A DNA stretch of 46,043 nt, from positions 1-46,043 of the forward strand of contig VXRG01000035.1 in the NCBI GenBank assembly GCA_009838625.1, in the 5' to 3' direction. The position numbers and the translations under genes are program-made. The notes beneath the pieces were generated by a model. The model was not told the DNA's origin. It searched no databases and was given only the letters and a program-made list of their open reading frames with translations. Source of the stretch: Caldilineaceae bacterium SB0664_bin_27. GTDB taxonomy: Bacteria > Chloroflexota > Anaerolineae > Caldilineales > Caldilineaceae. Positions 1 through 9,089 of the stretch are shown here, piece after piece (within the stretch, counting starts at the first letter, position 1; the number at the start of each line of letters is the position of its first letter).

Positions 1-210
1 ACTCCCCCGCCTCCCCACCCCCCCCTGCAAGAAAAATTAAACATTTTAAGCCATCCCAGGTATAAACTAACTTTCATATGATTCAACCAACGACAACACC
101 GCGGCCGTCCCGCAATCTAATTCCCTGAAGAGGCGCCGGCGGTTCCCGTTCCTCGCTAATCGTCTTTGTTCACACCCCAAGTCTTGACTGCCCACCTTTA
201 CCTCGCGCGT
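1..210. other. Contig-edge non-coding stretch
   Basis: No convincing gene lies here on either strand. The first ~27 bases are almost pure C/T low-complexity sequence and are followed by an AT-rich patch (about 30-90). Because the other end of the window carries adapter sequence, the first bases may also be a poor-quality assembly edge. The rest of the stretch up to the promoter holds nothing I recognise. Confidence 0.5.
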
Positions 211-238
211 TTGACAACCTGCCAAACTTCCCTATAAT
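211..238 (+). promoter_or_regulatory. Sigma-70 type promoter, perfect consensus
   Basis: TTGACA at 211-216 and TATAAT at 233-238 are separated by 16 bases. Both hexamers match the housekeeping sigma consensus exactly. Transcription would start near 245, about 70 bases before the GTG start at 314. It is the only good promoter seen ahead of the sialidase-like gene and the ABC importer, so it probably drives that whole block. Confidence 0.8.
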
Positions 239-313
239 GCTGACACTGTCAGGCCAATGCGCCGGTCGCAGTCCTCAGACCAGAACTTGTGAATTCCCAC
301 AAGAGCCGCTTTC

Positions 314-1294
314 GTGCCCTCCATCCGAGTCAGTTCCGTACGTCAACAGTTCAATGACGGCAATCATAACGCTTTCACGGATATGTGCAGGTTCGGTGAT
401 CGCCTGTACCTGACCTTCCGCAGCTGCCCCGACGGCCACATGCTCTTCACCACGTCTCGCATCGTCGTGCTGTCAAGCACCGATGGCAGCGATTGGAAGC
501 AAGTACATACCTTCGGCGTACCCAACCGGGATGTCAGAGACCCGCACTTCCTGGTCTTCGACGACAAGCTGTTCGTCTACACGGGAGCATGGTGGGTAAC
601 GCCCGGTAACGCTGAGGACAGAGATGTAAATGATCATCTGGGATTCTGCACCTGGAGCGACGACGGCAAAAACTGGCACGGCCCGCGCATGTTGGACGGC
701 ACGCACGGCCACTACATCTGGAGGGCGGCGGCCCGCGACGGAACGGCCTATCTCAACGGCAGGCGCATCCGAAACTTTGAAGTGCTTGCTCGACGGGACG
801 AGCCCCCGGAATGGATGGAGTCCTGGCTGCTGCACAGCGCGGACGGATTCGCCTGGACGCCTCTCAGCCAGATCCAACCGGCTCACGGCGACGAGACCGC
901 TCTGCAATTCGAAGAAGAAGGCGACCTCTTAGCGGTCGCCCGCGCCGGCGGCCGGCCGGCACAACTCTGCCGCTCTCGGTATCCGTACACAGACTGGGCG
1001 TGTACTGATCTGGACAGACACATCGGCGGTCCGCTCCTCGCCCGCTGGGGAGACCAGGTCTTGGTCGGTGGCCGCAAGCACACCGAGGACGGACCTGTCA
1101 CCGCCCTGTACGAGCTGGTCGGCACAGAACTGCAGGAGATCGCCGTCCTGCCCAGCGGGGGCGACAACTCCTATCCCGGCTTCGTTGAGCTGGGACAGGA
1201 CAGGGCCCTGCTGTCCTACTACTCAAGTCACGAGGGCAGCGGCACCGGCCTGGCGCCATCAAACATCTACCTTGCTACACTCGAAAAACACTGA
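314..1294 (+). CDS. Sialidase-superfamily (Asp-box/BNR) protein
   Basis: The 326-residue protein has at least three Asp boxes of the S-x-D-G-x-x-W type (STDGSDW, SDDGKNW, SADGFAW), the mark of a beta-propeller of the sialidase/exo-alpha-sialidase superfamily. There is no signal peptide or membrane segment, so it should act in the cytoplasm, presumably on an imported glycan or as a sugar-binding propeller. Start is GTG at 314; no upstream in-frame ATG is available and the ribosome site is weak. It is first in a block with the peptide-type ABC importer (19-base gap to the next gene), which suggests the imported compound contains a sugar. I do not see the full catalytic Arg triad and Tyr/Glu pair with certainty, so hydrolase activity and substrate are open. 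Confidence 0.7.
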   Translation: MPSIRVSSVRQQFNDGNHNAFTDMCRFGDRLYLTFRSCPDGHMLFTTSRIVVLSSTDGSDWKQVHTFGVPNRDVRDPHFLVFDDKLFVYTGAWWVTPGNAEDRDVNDHLGFCTWSDDGKNWHGPRMLDGTHGHYIWRAAARDGTAYLNGRRIRNFEVLARRDEPPEWMESWLLHSADGFAWTPLSQIQPAHGDETALQFEEEGDLLAVARAGGRPAQLCRSRYPYTDWACTDLDRHIGGPLLARWGDQVLVGGRKHTEDGPVTALYELVGTELQEIAVLPSGGDNSYPGFVELGQDRALLSYYSSHEGSGTGLAPSNIYLATLEKH

Positions 1295-1313
1295 CACCTG
1301 ATCAATTCCGAAA

Positions 1314-2300
1314 ATGTGGTCATTTATCCTTCGCCGCATCCTCCTGATGGTGCCCACCCTGTTTGTCGTCTCTATTATCTCTTTTGCAATTATTGAGGCG
1401 CCGCCGGGTGATTTCATGGACTCCTATGTGAACGCACTGTTGCAGGAGCAGGAGGCGGTCGACCCCGCGGAAATCGCATCGCTGCGCAAGCGCTACGGAC
1501 TGGATGCGCCCACCTACGTGCGTTATTTCCGCTGGCTCGGCAACATTATGCAAGGAAACCTGGGCCGCTCACTCGAATGGAATCAGCCTGTCAGCAAACT
1601 GATCGCCGACCGGCTGCCCTGGAGCCTTGCCATCTCCGTTGCCTCCTTCTTTCTTGCCTATGCAATCGCGATCCCGATCGGCCTCTATTCCGCCACCCGC
1701 CAATACTCGCTCGGGGACTATTTCTTCACTCTGATCGGTTTCATTGGGCTGGCGACGCCCAACTTTCTGCTCGCCCTTCTGATCCTGTGGTATTACTTTG
1801 TCGCAACCGGCAACGTGGCAGTGGGCCTTTTTTCTGACGAATACCTGATAGCGCCCTGGAGTTTCGCCAAGTTCATCGATCTCTTGAAGCACCTTTGGCT
1901 GCCGGCGCTGGTCGTCGGAACCGCCGGCACGGCCGGCCTGATCCGCGTTATGCGCGCCAATCTGCTCGATGAGCTGGAGCGGCCCTACGTGATGGTGGCC
2001 CGCTCTAAGGGTCTGTCCGAGGGCAAGCTCCTCGTCAAATACCCATTCCGTATCGCCATGAACCCGGTCGCCAGCACCATCGGCTGGACACTGCCCACCC
2101 TGGTGAACGGCGAACTGCTGGCCTCTCTGGTACTGGGCCTACCCACGATCGCGCCCCTGTTTGTAGGCGCGTTGCTCAGTCAGGACATGTTTCTGGCTGG
2201 AAGTGTAGTTATGATTCTGAGCGGTCTCACGCTGGTGGGCACGCTGCTCTCCGACATCGTGCTCGCCTGGCTCGACCCACGCATAAGGGGCGCCATCTGA
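1314..2300 (+). CDS. Oligopeptide/oligosaccharide ABC importer permease, DppB/OppB type
   Basis: This 328-residue inner-membrane permease has the DppB/OppB layout: a first membrane helix at residues ~7-29 (RRILLMVPTLFVVSIISF), an extracytoplasmic stretch with the family's GLD-x-P-x-x-x-R-Y motif, then a five-helix transport core. The EAA loop that contacts the ATPases is visible as DELERPYVMVARSKGLS near residue 225. ATG at 1314 follows the upstream stop by 19 bases. It pairs with the permease at 2370 and the ATPases at 3530 and 4536. Family members carry di-/oligopeptides, but many in Thermotogae and Chloroflexi carry oligosaccharides; the sialidase-like neighbour makes a sugar cargo plausible here. 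Confidence 0.92.
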   Translation: MWSFILRRILLMVPTLFVVSIISFAIIEAPPGDFMDSYVNALLQEQEAVDPAEIASLRKRYGLDAPTYVRYFRWLGNIMQGNLGRSLEWNQPVSKLIADRLPWSLAISVASFFLAYAIAIPIGLYSATRQYSLGDYFFTLIGFIGLATPNFLLALLILWYYFVATGNVAVGLFSDEYLIAPWSFAKFIDLLKHLWLPALVVGTAGTAGLIRVMRANLLDELERPYVMVARSKGLSEGKLLVKYPFRIAMNPVASTIGWTLPTLVNGELLASLVLGLPTIAPLFVGALLSQDMFLAGSVVMILSGLTLVGTLLSDIVLAWLDPRIRGAI

Positions 2301-2369
2301 GCCTGGGGTCCGGGTAAGGAAGGCATTCGCATTTGAATGTGAATGCCGCTATTGACTGGTAGAACTGCT

Positions 2370-3509
2370 ATGGCCGTAATCGACGAAAAATTCCAATCAA
2401 GCGACACCGGGGTGGACGCCAACGAGGAGGACCTGTCGGTCGCTACCCAATGGCAGCTGATCCGCTGGAAATTCCTGCGGCACAAGGTTGCAGTCATCTC
2501 GCTGGTGTTGATAGCGATCTTCTATCTGTTCGCGATCTTTGCCGAGTTCCTCTCACCTTACGACCCTGCCCACCACGACACCGACTACATGTTCATGCCG
2601 CCGCAGCGGCTTCGCTTCGTCGACGAAGGGCAATTTCAGTTGCGTCCCTTCGTCTATGGCATGACTTCCAAGATGGACGAAAACACCTTCAGGACCACTT
2701 GGGAGTTGGACACGACCCAGAAATTCCCTGTCAAGCTGTTCGTACGCGGGGATCCCTATAAACTGTGGGGCCTGTTCGAGAGCAACATCCACCTGATCGG
2801 CGTCGAAGAGGGCACCTTCTTCCTCATCGGCACCGACAAGATGGGACGCGACCTTCTCTCACGCATCATCTTCGGCGGCCGCATTTCGCTGTCCGTCGGC
2901 CTGCTGGGCATCGCCATCAGCTTCGTGATCGGCGTCATCATGGGCGGCGTCTCCGGCTACTTCGGCGGCGTCACCGACCTGGTCATCCAGCGCATCATCG
3001 AATTCCTGCGTTCGATTCCCACTCTGCCGCTTTGGATGGCGCTGAGCGTGGCCCTTCCTCCCACATGGACGGTCGTGCAGATCTACTTTGGAATCGTAGT
3101 CATTCTCTCCCTGGTCGGCTGGACGGGGCTGGCGCGCGTCGTGCGCGGCAAGTTCATGTCCCTGCGCGAGGAGGAATATGTGATGGCCGCTCAGCTCAAC
3201 GGCTCAAATGAGTCGCGCGTCATTTTCAAGCACATGCTGCCCTCCTTCACCAGCCACATTATCGCTTCGCTGACGCTGAGCGTCCCCGGCATGATTCTCG
3301 GAGAGACCGCGCTCAGCTTTATCGGTCTGGGCCTGCAGAACCCGGCCATCAGCTGGGGCGTCCTGCTCAAGGATGCACAGCGGATCATCGTTCTGGCCGA
3401 CTCTCCCTGGCTGCTTTCACCGGGCCTGTTCGTCATCATCGCCATACTCTGCTTCAACTTTGTCGGCGACGGCCTGCGCGATGCCGCCGACCCCTATTCG
3501 TCAATCTAG
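2370..3509 (+). CDS. Oligopeptide/oligosaccharide ABC importer permease, DppC/OppC type
   Basis: Second permease of the importer, 379 residues from the ATG at 2370. An in-frame ATG at 2343 would add nine residues, but its purine-rich AAGGAAGG lies 19 bases upstream, too far, and the N-terminus from 2370 looks like the family's. After the first helix (about residues 45-65) comes an unusually long extracytoplasmic segment before the conserved GTDKMGRDLLSR motif near residue 155. Ordinary DppC proteins have that motif roughly 80 residues earlier, which explains the extra length. The EAA loop (EEEYVMAAQLNGSN) and the terminal GDGLRDAADP motif are intact. It lies 69 bases after the DppB-type gene and ends 20 bases before the first ATPase. 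Confidence 0.92.
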   Translation: MAVIDEKFQSSDTGVDANEEDLSVATQWQLIRWKFLRHKVAVISLVLIAIFYLFAIFAEFLSPYDPAHHDTDYMFMPPQRLRFVDEGQFQLRPFVYGMTSKMDENTFRTTWELDTTQKFPVKLFVRGDPYKLWGLFESNIHLIGVEEGTFFLIGTDKMGRDLLSRIIFGGRISLSVGLLGIAISFVIGVIMGGVSGYFGGVTDLVIQRIIEFLRSIPTLPLWMALSVALPPTWTVVQIYFGIVVILSLVGWTGLARVVRGKFMSLREEEYVMAAQLNGSNESRVIFKHMLPSFTSHIIASLTLSVPGMILGETALSFIGLGLQNPAISWGVLLKDAQRIIVLADSPWLLSPGLFVIIAILCFNFVGDGLRDAADPYSSI

Positions 3510-3529
3510 GCAGACCGCGAACCTGTCCC

Positions 3530-4531
3530 ATGACCCAGTCTCCACTTCTTCTCAGCGTCGACAATCTGGCCACACACTTCTTCTCCCAGGAGGGTATCCT
3601 GGAGGCCGTTGACGGCGTGTCCTTCGACATCCACGCCGGAGAGGCGCTGGGTATCGCCGGCGAGAGCGGCTGCGGCAAGAGCGTTACCGCCCAGTCAATC
3701 CTGCGTATTGTGCCCAGTAACGGAAAAATCGTAATGGGAGAGATCTCCCTCTTCCAGAACGGTGAATCTATCGACCTGGTGCAACTGGATGATCGCGGGC
3801 AGGAGATACGCCAGATCCGCGGCGGCGAGATCGCCATGGTCTTCCAGGAACCGATGGCCGCATTCAGCATGGTCTACACGATTGGCAATCAGATTACCGA
3901 AGTGATCCGGTTGCACCAGGACTGCAGCCAGAGCGAGGCGCGTGACCGGGCGATCGAAATGCTGCGACGGGTGGGTATGCCCCAACCCGAGCAGACCATC
4001 GACGCCTACCCTTTTGCCCTGAGCGGCGGAATGCGGCAACGGGCAATGATCGCCATGGCACTCTCCTGCCATCCCGCCCTTCTAATCGCGGACGAGCCAA
4101 CCACCGCCGTGGACGTTACCATCCAGGCCCAGGTACTGGAGCTGATGAAGGACCTGCAGCGGGACATGGGCATGGCGCTGATCGTCATTACGCACGACCT
4201 GGCCGTCATCTCCGAACTGTGCGACCGCGTGATGATCATGTACTTGGGCAAGGATGTGGAGAGCGCACCGGCAGACGTCATATTCCGCGACCCGAAACAT
4301 CCATACACGGTGGGCCTGTTGCGCTCGGTGCCGGAGTTGGGGGAAGGCCACAGCCAGGAGCTCGACCCAATCACCGGTTCCGTTCCCAGCCCTTATCGTC
4401 GACCAACGGGCTGCCCGTTCCATCCCCGCTGCCCGGAATTCATACCCGACGTATGCGACGTCCACCTGCCGCCCCAGATAGAGCTGGCGGGGGGCCATCG
4501 CGTCCGCTGCCATCTGTACGTCCAGGACTGA
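3530..4531 (+). CDS. ABC importer ATPase, DppD/OppD type
   Basis: The 333-residue cytoplasmic ATPase drives the peptide-type importer. The Walker A GESGCGKS spans residues 44-51; the Q-loop (MVFQEP), the signature LSGGMRQR from residue 164, the Walker B LLIADEPTTAVD and the switch histidine (VITHD) are all present in order. The C-terminus has the oligopeptide-ATPase tail with cysteines (GCPFHPRCPE) that mark the Opp/Dpp subfamily and bind an Fe-S cluster in some members. It stops four bases before the next ATPase starts, so the two are probably translated together as the usual heterodimer. Confidence 0.95.
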   Translation: MTQSPLLLSVDNLATHFFSQEGILEAVDGVSFDIHAGEALGIAGESGCGKSVTAQSILRIVPSNGKIVMGEISLFQNGESIDLVQLDDRGQEIRQIRGGEIAMVFQEPMAAFSMVYTIGNQITEVIRLHQDCSQSEARDRAIEMLRRVGMPQPEQTIDAYPFALSGGMRQRAMIAMALSCHPALLIADEPTTAVDVTIQAQVLELMKDLQRDMGMALIVITHDLAVISELCDRVMIMYLGKDVESAPADVIFRDPKHPYTVGLLRSVPELGEGHSQELDPITGSVPSPYRRPTGCPFHPRCPEFIPDVCDVHLPPQIELAGGHRVRCHLYVQD

Positions 4532-4535
4532 GAAC

Positions 4536-5681
4536 ATGGCGCAAGCAGATGCTGTTCCAACCAGAACGAATACACCTGCGGATTCTCCGCCTGACCAGCT
4601 GCCCCAGCAGCTGGAAGAGGGACGGGGCCCCTCCAGCGCCGACAATGTCCTTGAAGTAACGGACCTGCGTAAGTACTTCCCAATCCTGCGCGGCTTCTTC
4701 CGCCGCCAGGTCGGCGAGGTGAAGGCGGTCGACGAAGTCAGCTTCCATGTCGCCCGCGGTGAGACCCTTGCGCTGGTCGGAGAAAGCGGCTGCGGCAAGA
4801 CCACCACCGGCCGCTGCGTGATGAGGGCAATAGAACCTTCCGGCGGTTCGGTCCTGTTTCGCAAACGCGACGGCGAAGAGATCGAAATTACAACTCTGAC
4901 CAAACCGGACCTTCGCTCCGTCCAGCAGCACATGGGGATGATCTTCCAGGATCCCTTTTCATCGCTTAACCCGCGTCTTACCGTTCTTGAGATCATCGGC
5001 GAGCCCTTTGTCACCCGTAAGCTGATCAGCGGCAGACGCGAACTGGAAGAAAAGGTGGCCGAGCTGCTGCGCAGCGTCCGTCTGGACCCAACCTACATGC
5101 GGCGCTATCCCCATGCCTTCAGCGGCGGCCAGCGCCAGCGTATTGCAATCGCCCGCGCCCTGGCCCTGGACCCGGACTTTGTCGTCGCCGACGAACCGGT
5201 GTCCGCGCTGGACGTGTCCGTGCAGGCACAGATTCTCAGCCTGCTTAAAGAGCTGCAATCTGAGCTGCACCTGACCTATCTCTTCATCACCCACAACCTG
5301 TCCGTGGTCGAATACCTGAGCGACCGTGTTTCGGTGATGTACGTGGGCCAGATCGTGGAACTGGGCCGTACCGATTCGATTTTCCGGCAGCCCCGCCATC
5401 CCTATACCGAGGCCCTGCTGTCGGCCGTTCCCGTGGTGGAGACCGGAAAAGCCGGTCTGCGGCGAGAGCGTATCATTCTGGAGGGCGACGTCGCCGACCC
5501 TTCCAACGTGCCGGCCGGATGCACGTTCCATCCCCGCTGTCCTTATGTTCAGGACATCTGCCGCGAAGAAGAGCCCCAGCTTGTCGACCTGACGGGGGCG
5601 AATGGCAGTCAGCCCCACTACGTCCGCTGTCACTTCGCGGAGGAACTGGAGCTGCAGGGCGTTCGCAACTCGCCGCAGTGA
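4536..5681 (+). CDS. ABC importer ATPase, DppF/OppF type
   Basis: Partner ATPase, 381 residues. The Walker A GESGCGKT is at residues 82-89, later than usual because of a ~37-residue Pro/Gln/Ala-rich N-terminal extension before the conserved [12 protein letters not shown]. The rest is canonical: Q-loop [12 protein letters not shown], signature FSGGQRQR, Walker [12 protein letters not shown], switch TH, and the cysteine tail GCTFHPRCP. An 'ALDVSVQAQ' D-loop confirms the Opp/Dpp/nickel group. The start at 4536 directly follows the DppD-type stop. The extension has no recognisable domain. Confidence 0.94.
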   Translation: MAQADAVPTRTNTPADSPPDQLPQQLEEGRGPSSADNVLEVTDLRKYFPILRGFFRRQVGEVKAVDEVSFHVARGETLALVGESGCGKTTTGRCVMRAIEPSGGSVLFRKRDGEEIEITTLTKPDLRSVQQHMGMIFQDPFSSLNPRLTVLEIIGEPFVTRKLISGRRELEEKVAELLRSVRLDPTYMRRYPHAFSGGQRQRIAIARALALDPDFVVADEPVSALDVSVQAQILSLLKELQSELHLTYLFITHNLSVVEYLSDRVSVMYVGQIVELGRTDSIFRQPRHPYTEALLSAVPVVETGKAGLRRERIILEGDVADPSNVPAGCTFHPRCPYVQDICREEEPQLVDLTGANGSQPHYVRCHFAEELELQGVRNSPQ

Positions 5682-5838
5682 CAGGTGCCTTGTGCCGCTA
5701 GTGAGTTCGCTGTAGCCTGACGACATTCCCTGCTTTTCCTGTTTTGCAGGCAGGACACCAACGAAAGAATCAGGAGGTGCACTCTTCAAAAACACTGAGA
5801 TTCGCAACCGTTATCCTTCACGTACAAGGAGCAAAACT

Positions 5839-7971
5839 GTGTCCCGTCGTAAACTCTCTTCTCGAAATGGTGGCACCACCGCCGGCGCCAGGCTGGCTAA
5901 GGGTGTCTCCAGAATCGTTCCCTTCCTGATCATTTTATCCCTGCTGCTGGCCGCATGCGGCGCTGCCGACGAGCCGGCCGCCAGCGAAGAGGCCGCGCCC
6001 GCCGCCGAAGAATCTGCGCCTGCCGCCGATGATTCTTCCTCGTCGGACGCTGACATGATGACAGGCCCTGTGCTCTCCGACCCGCCAGCCGGCGCTGGCG
6101 AGCGCGAAGTGCAGAGCGAAGTCTACAACACGCCGGCCGACGCCGGGGGCATCGACTCTTACCAGCAGGCGCCCGCGCTCGCCGAAATGGTCGCAAGCGG
6201 TGCCCTGCCCCCTGTCGAGGAACGCCTGCCGATCAACCCCATCGTCATCAAGCCTGAAGAGTCCGTTGGCAAGTATGGCGGCGCCCTGCGCAAGACCGTC
6301 GGCGGTCAGCGCGCCATGGGTGAGATGGGCTGGTGGGTGATAGAGCCCCTGACGCTCCATTCACCCAAGGGCGTGATCGTTCCCAACGTGGCCGAAGGTT
6401 GGTCCTGGAACGACGACCACACCCAGCTGACGCTCAACCTGCGCAAAGGTATCAAGTGGAGCGACGGCGAACCCTTTACCGCCAGCGATGTCATGTTCTG
6501 GTGGGAGGATATCATCCTCAACGAGGAGCTGACGCCTTCACCGCCTACACTACTGAGCCGCGGCGGCGAAATGGCCGACCTGGCGATGATCGACGACTTC
6601 ACCGTCCAGTTCACCTTCGCCAAGTCCTACGCACTCTTCCCCACCTACCTGGGAAGCTGGGGCGGGCCGCGCGCCGGACCGACCACCAGCCCGAAGCACT
6701 ACCTGACCAAGTTCCATCCCGACTATGCCGAAATGGCCGATATTGATGGGATGATGGAAGAGGGCGGCTTCGACAACTGGATGGACCTGTTCGGACAGAA
6801 GAACGGCAGCGTCAACGTTGACAAGCCGAGCCTGGCAGCCTGGCTTCCGACCACCGTCCCGCCCAACCCGGTCGAGGTATATGTTCGCAACCCCTACTTC
6901 TGGAAGGTGGACACCGCTGGAAACCAGCTGCCCTATATTGATGAGATTCACGAAATTCGCGTGGCTGACGCCGAAGCCGCTCTGCTGAAGACCATCGCCG
7001 GCGAGTTGGACTTCGTACGCGCCCTGGGCACCGCCAACATCCCGGTCCTGTCTGAAAACCGGGAAAGCGGCAACTTCCGCTTCGCCTATGCCAACTGGAT
7101 GCCCAACGCCTACGGCAACATCATGTTCAACTACACCATCGACGACGAAGCCAAGCGGGAGCTCTATAACAACAAGAGATTCCGCCATGCACTCTCCGTG
7201 GCCATTAATCGCGATGAGATTATCAAGCTGATCTATAAGGGCGGCGTCTTCGCTTCCCAGATCGCGCCGCTGCGCGGCCCGCCGTATCACGGCGAGGATG
7301 AGCTGTTCCAGTCCTGGACCCAGCATGATCCGGACCTCGCCAACCAGATTCTCGACGAAATCGGCATCACCGAGCGCGACGCCGACGGCTTCCGGCTGGG
7401 GCCCGACGGAAATGAGCTGCTGATTATCATCTCCGCCACCACTGCCTGGCCTTCAGAATCGCCTGAGCTGATGGAGCTGGTTAAGGGCTACTGGGCAGAG
7501 ATCGGCATCAATGCGACCGTAACACCTGAAGCCGGTCAGCTCTGGTACACGCGCCACAACAGTGGCGAACACGATGTCTCGGCTCGCGGCGGCCACTTCG
7601 GCGGCGGCCCGGTCCACCCGACCTTGAACGCCAATACCTTCGCCATGCGCGGCTGGCAGTGGGCCCGTGACTGGGCCGCCTGGCTCGACACCGAAGGCGC
7701 CGAAGGCGTGGAGCCCCCGGACGACGTGAAGCAGCTGCGCGTGCTGCGCGATCAGATCCTGGGTGAACCGGACGAGGATACCCGTAACGCCTTGATACGG
7801 GAGGTCTTTGAGATCCACATGGACAACATCTGGTCGATCGGTCTCGTCGTCGACGATCCCAAGTTCGGCCAGCTGACCAACGTACATAACCGGCTGCGCA
7901 ATGTCGTAACCTGGTCGATTTCCGGTGAGTGGACGCCGACCATCCCGGCGCAGTGGTTCATCAACGAGTAG
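5839..7971 (+). CDS. ABC importer solute-binding lipoprotein (SBP family 5)
   Basis: The 710-residue protein starts at GTG 5839 behind AAGGAG (5825-5830). It has a basic N-terminus, a hydrophobic stretch and a lipobox LLAAC ending at Cys40, then a ~25-residue Ala/Glu/Ser/Asp linker, so it should be a membrane-anchored extracytoplasmic receptor. The body fits the oligopeptide/nickel-binding family 5: the WSDGEPFTASDVMFWWE block and the conserved KRFRHALSVAINRDEI-like block are both seen. It is longer than the ~540 residues of E. coli DppA/OppA, as is common for Chloroflexota and Thermotogae homologues that bind oligosaccharides. It follows the ATPases by 157 bases and is followed by a strong hairpin, so it closes the transport block. 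Confidence 0.93.
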   Translation: MSRRKLSSRNGGTTAGARLAKGVSRIVPFLIILSLLLAACGAADEPAASEEAAPAAEESAPAADDSSSSDADMMTGPVLSDPPAGAGEREVQSEVYNTPADAGGIDSYQQAPALAEMVASGALPPVEERLPINPIVIKPEESVGKYGGALRKTVGGQRAMGEMGWWVIEPLTLHSPKGVIVPNVAEGWSWNDDHTQLTLNLRKGIKWSDGEPFTASDVMFWWEDIILNEELTPSPPTLLSRGGEMADLAMIDDFTVQFTFAKSYALFPTYLGSWGGPRAGPTTSPKHYLTKFHPDYAEMADIDGMMEEGGFDNWMDLFGQKNGSVNVDKPSLAAWLPTTVPPNPVEVYVRNPYFWKVDTAGNQLPYIDEIHEIRVADAEAALLKTIAGELDFVRALGTANIPVLSENRESGNFRFAYANWMPNAYGNIMFNYTIDDEAKRELYNNKRFRHALSVAINRDEIIKLIYKGGVFASQIAPLRGPPYHGEDELFQSWTQHDPDLANQILDEIGITERDADGFRLGPDGNELLIIISATTAWPSESPELMELVKGYWAEIGINATVTPEAGQLWYTRHNSGEHDVSARGGHFGGGPVHPTLNANTFAMRGWQWARDWAAWLDTEGAEGVEPPDDVKQLRVLRDQILGEPDEDTRNALIREVFEIHMDNIWSIGLVVDDPKFGQLTNVHNRLRNVVTWSISGEWTPTIPAQWFINE

Positions 7972-7991
7972 AGACTACCTGTCTCAAGCGC

Positions 7992-8036
7992 GGTCGCGTC
8001 CATCGGCTCTGGCGAATGTAGAAAGAGCCTGCGACC
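7992..8036 (+). other. Nested inverted repeat (possible RNA hairpin)
   Basis: GGTCGC (7992-7997) pairs with GCGACC (8031-8036), and inside it GGCTCT (8005-8010) pairs with AGAGCC (8024-8029). The left internal loop has seven bases, the right one base, and the apical loop 13. It lies in the 164-base gap between the binding protein and the aminotransferase, upstream of the terminator hairpin. It may protect the 3' end of the transporter mRNA or belong to a leader of the aminotransferase. No known riboswitch class is recognised. Confidence 0.4.
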
Positions 8037-8065
8037 CGTCCGCCTTGAAGGATTGAAACCGTAAA

Positions 8066-8100
8066 AGGACAGCGGAGCCAGCAACTGGCTCCGCTGTCTT
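8066..8100 (+). terminator. Strong terminator-like hairpin after the ABC importer
   Basis: A perfect 14-base-pair stem is formed by 8068-8081 and 8085-8098 with a three-base loop (CAA). It has an A-run before it and only a short T-rich tail after it, so termination may be partial. It ends 35 bases before the aminotransferase start, so it can also act as an attenuator or mRNA-stabilising stem between the two genes. Confidence 0.75.
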
Positions 8101-8135
8101 GAATCTGGAGACTATGGGAAAGGAGAGCAACAGGA

Positions 8136-9059
8136 ATGGAACACGATGCCAGTAAACATCTCGTCTACATCAACGGCGAGACGTTCCCGCCGGACCAGGC
8201 CAAAATATCGGTCTTCGATACGGCCGTCACACTGGGCGATACCGTGACCGAATCGACCCGCACCTTCGGCCACCGACCCTTCAAGCTGGAGCGGCACATC
8301 GAACGCCTCTACAAATCGCTCAAGGTCAGCCGCATAAACGCCGGGATGTCGCCGGATGAGATGACCGCCGTCACGCTGGAGCTGCTGGAGACCAACCTGC
8401 CCCACGTCCCGCCGCAGGAGGATGTCTGGATCGTCCACAACATCTCGCGCGGTATGGGCGCCGCCGCTGCCGATCCCACCCTGCAGCGCTCCCCCGCCAC
8501 CATCATCATCAACACCGCGCCCATGATCCTGCGTGACTGGGCCGGCTTCTACACGGAGGGCTGCCACGCCGTGACGCCCTTCAGCCGGGCCATCCCCACC
8601 CAGTCGCTCGACGCCCGTATCAAGAACCGCAGCCGCCTCGCATATACCTTGGCCGAAGCAGAGGTCAAGCTGGTCGACCCGCAGGCGCAGAGCGTAATCC
8701 TGGACACGGACGGTAACGTTACCGAGAACAAGGGGGGCAACTTCTTCATCTGGACCGACGGCGTCCTAAAAACGCCCCATGCCCGCGGCGCCCTCGCCGG
8801 CATCTCACGCGAGACCGTCCTCGAGCTGGCCGAAGTAGTCGGCATCCCCACCCAGGTCACCGACTTCCAGCCCTACGACATCTACACCGCCGACGAGGCC
8901 TTCTTCACCAGCACGCCCTACTGCATCATGCCGGCCACAAAGTTCAACGGCCTGCCCGTAGGAGACGGCGAGGTCGGCCCCGTGGCCCTGCAGCTTCTGC
9001 AGGCATGGAGCGACCTCGTGGGCCTCGACATCATCGCCCAGGCCCAAGGTCACCTGTAG
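8136..9059 (+). CDS. Class IV PLP aminotransferase (branched-chain/D-amino acid type)
   Basis: This 307-residue fold-type IV PLP enzyme starts with ATG 8136 behind a GAAAGGAG site. The likely PLP lysine is K163 in RIKNRSR, at the usual BCAT position. The later family block with NVTENKGGNFF, a TPHARGALAGISRETV motif that binds the cofactor phosphate, and the TADEAFFTSTPYCI stretch are all present. It would move an amino group between an amino acid and a 2-oxo acid. Branched-chain aminotransferase, D-amino-acid aminotransferase and aminodeoxychorismate lyase share this fold; the substrate is not decided by sequence alone. It sits behind the terminator-like hairpin and ends 30 bases from a convergent gene, so it may have its own transcript. 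Confidence 0.85.
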   Translation: MEHDASKHLVYINGETFPPDQAKISVFDTAVTLGDTVTESTRTFGHRPFKLERHIERLYKSLKVSRINAGMSPDEMTAVTLELLETNLPHVPPQEDVWIVHNISRGMGAAAADPTLQRSPATIIINTAPMILRDWAGFYTEGCHAVTPFSRAIPTQSLDARIKNRSRLAYTLAEAEVKLVDPQAQSVILDTDGNVTENKGGNFFIWTDGVLKTPHARGALAGISRETVLELAEVVGIPTQVTDFQPYDIYTADEAFFTSTPYCIMPATKFNGLPVGDGEVGPVALQLLQAWSDLVGLDIIAQAQGHL

Positions 9060-9089
9060 AGTGTTAGAGGAAATACGAACGGGGTAAAA

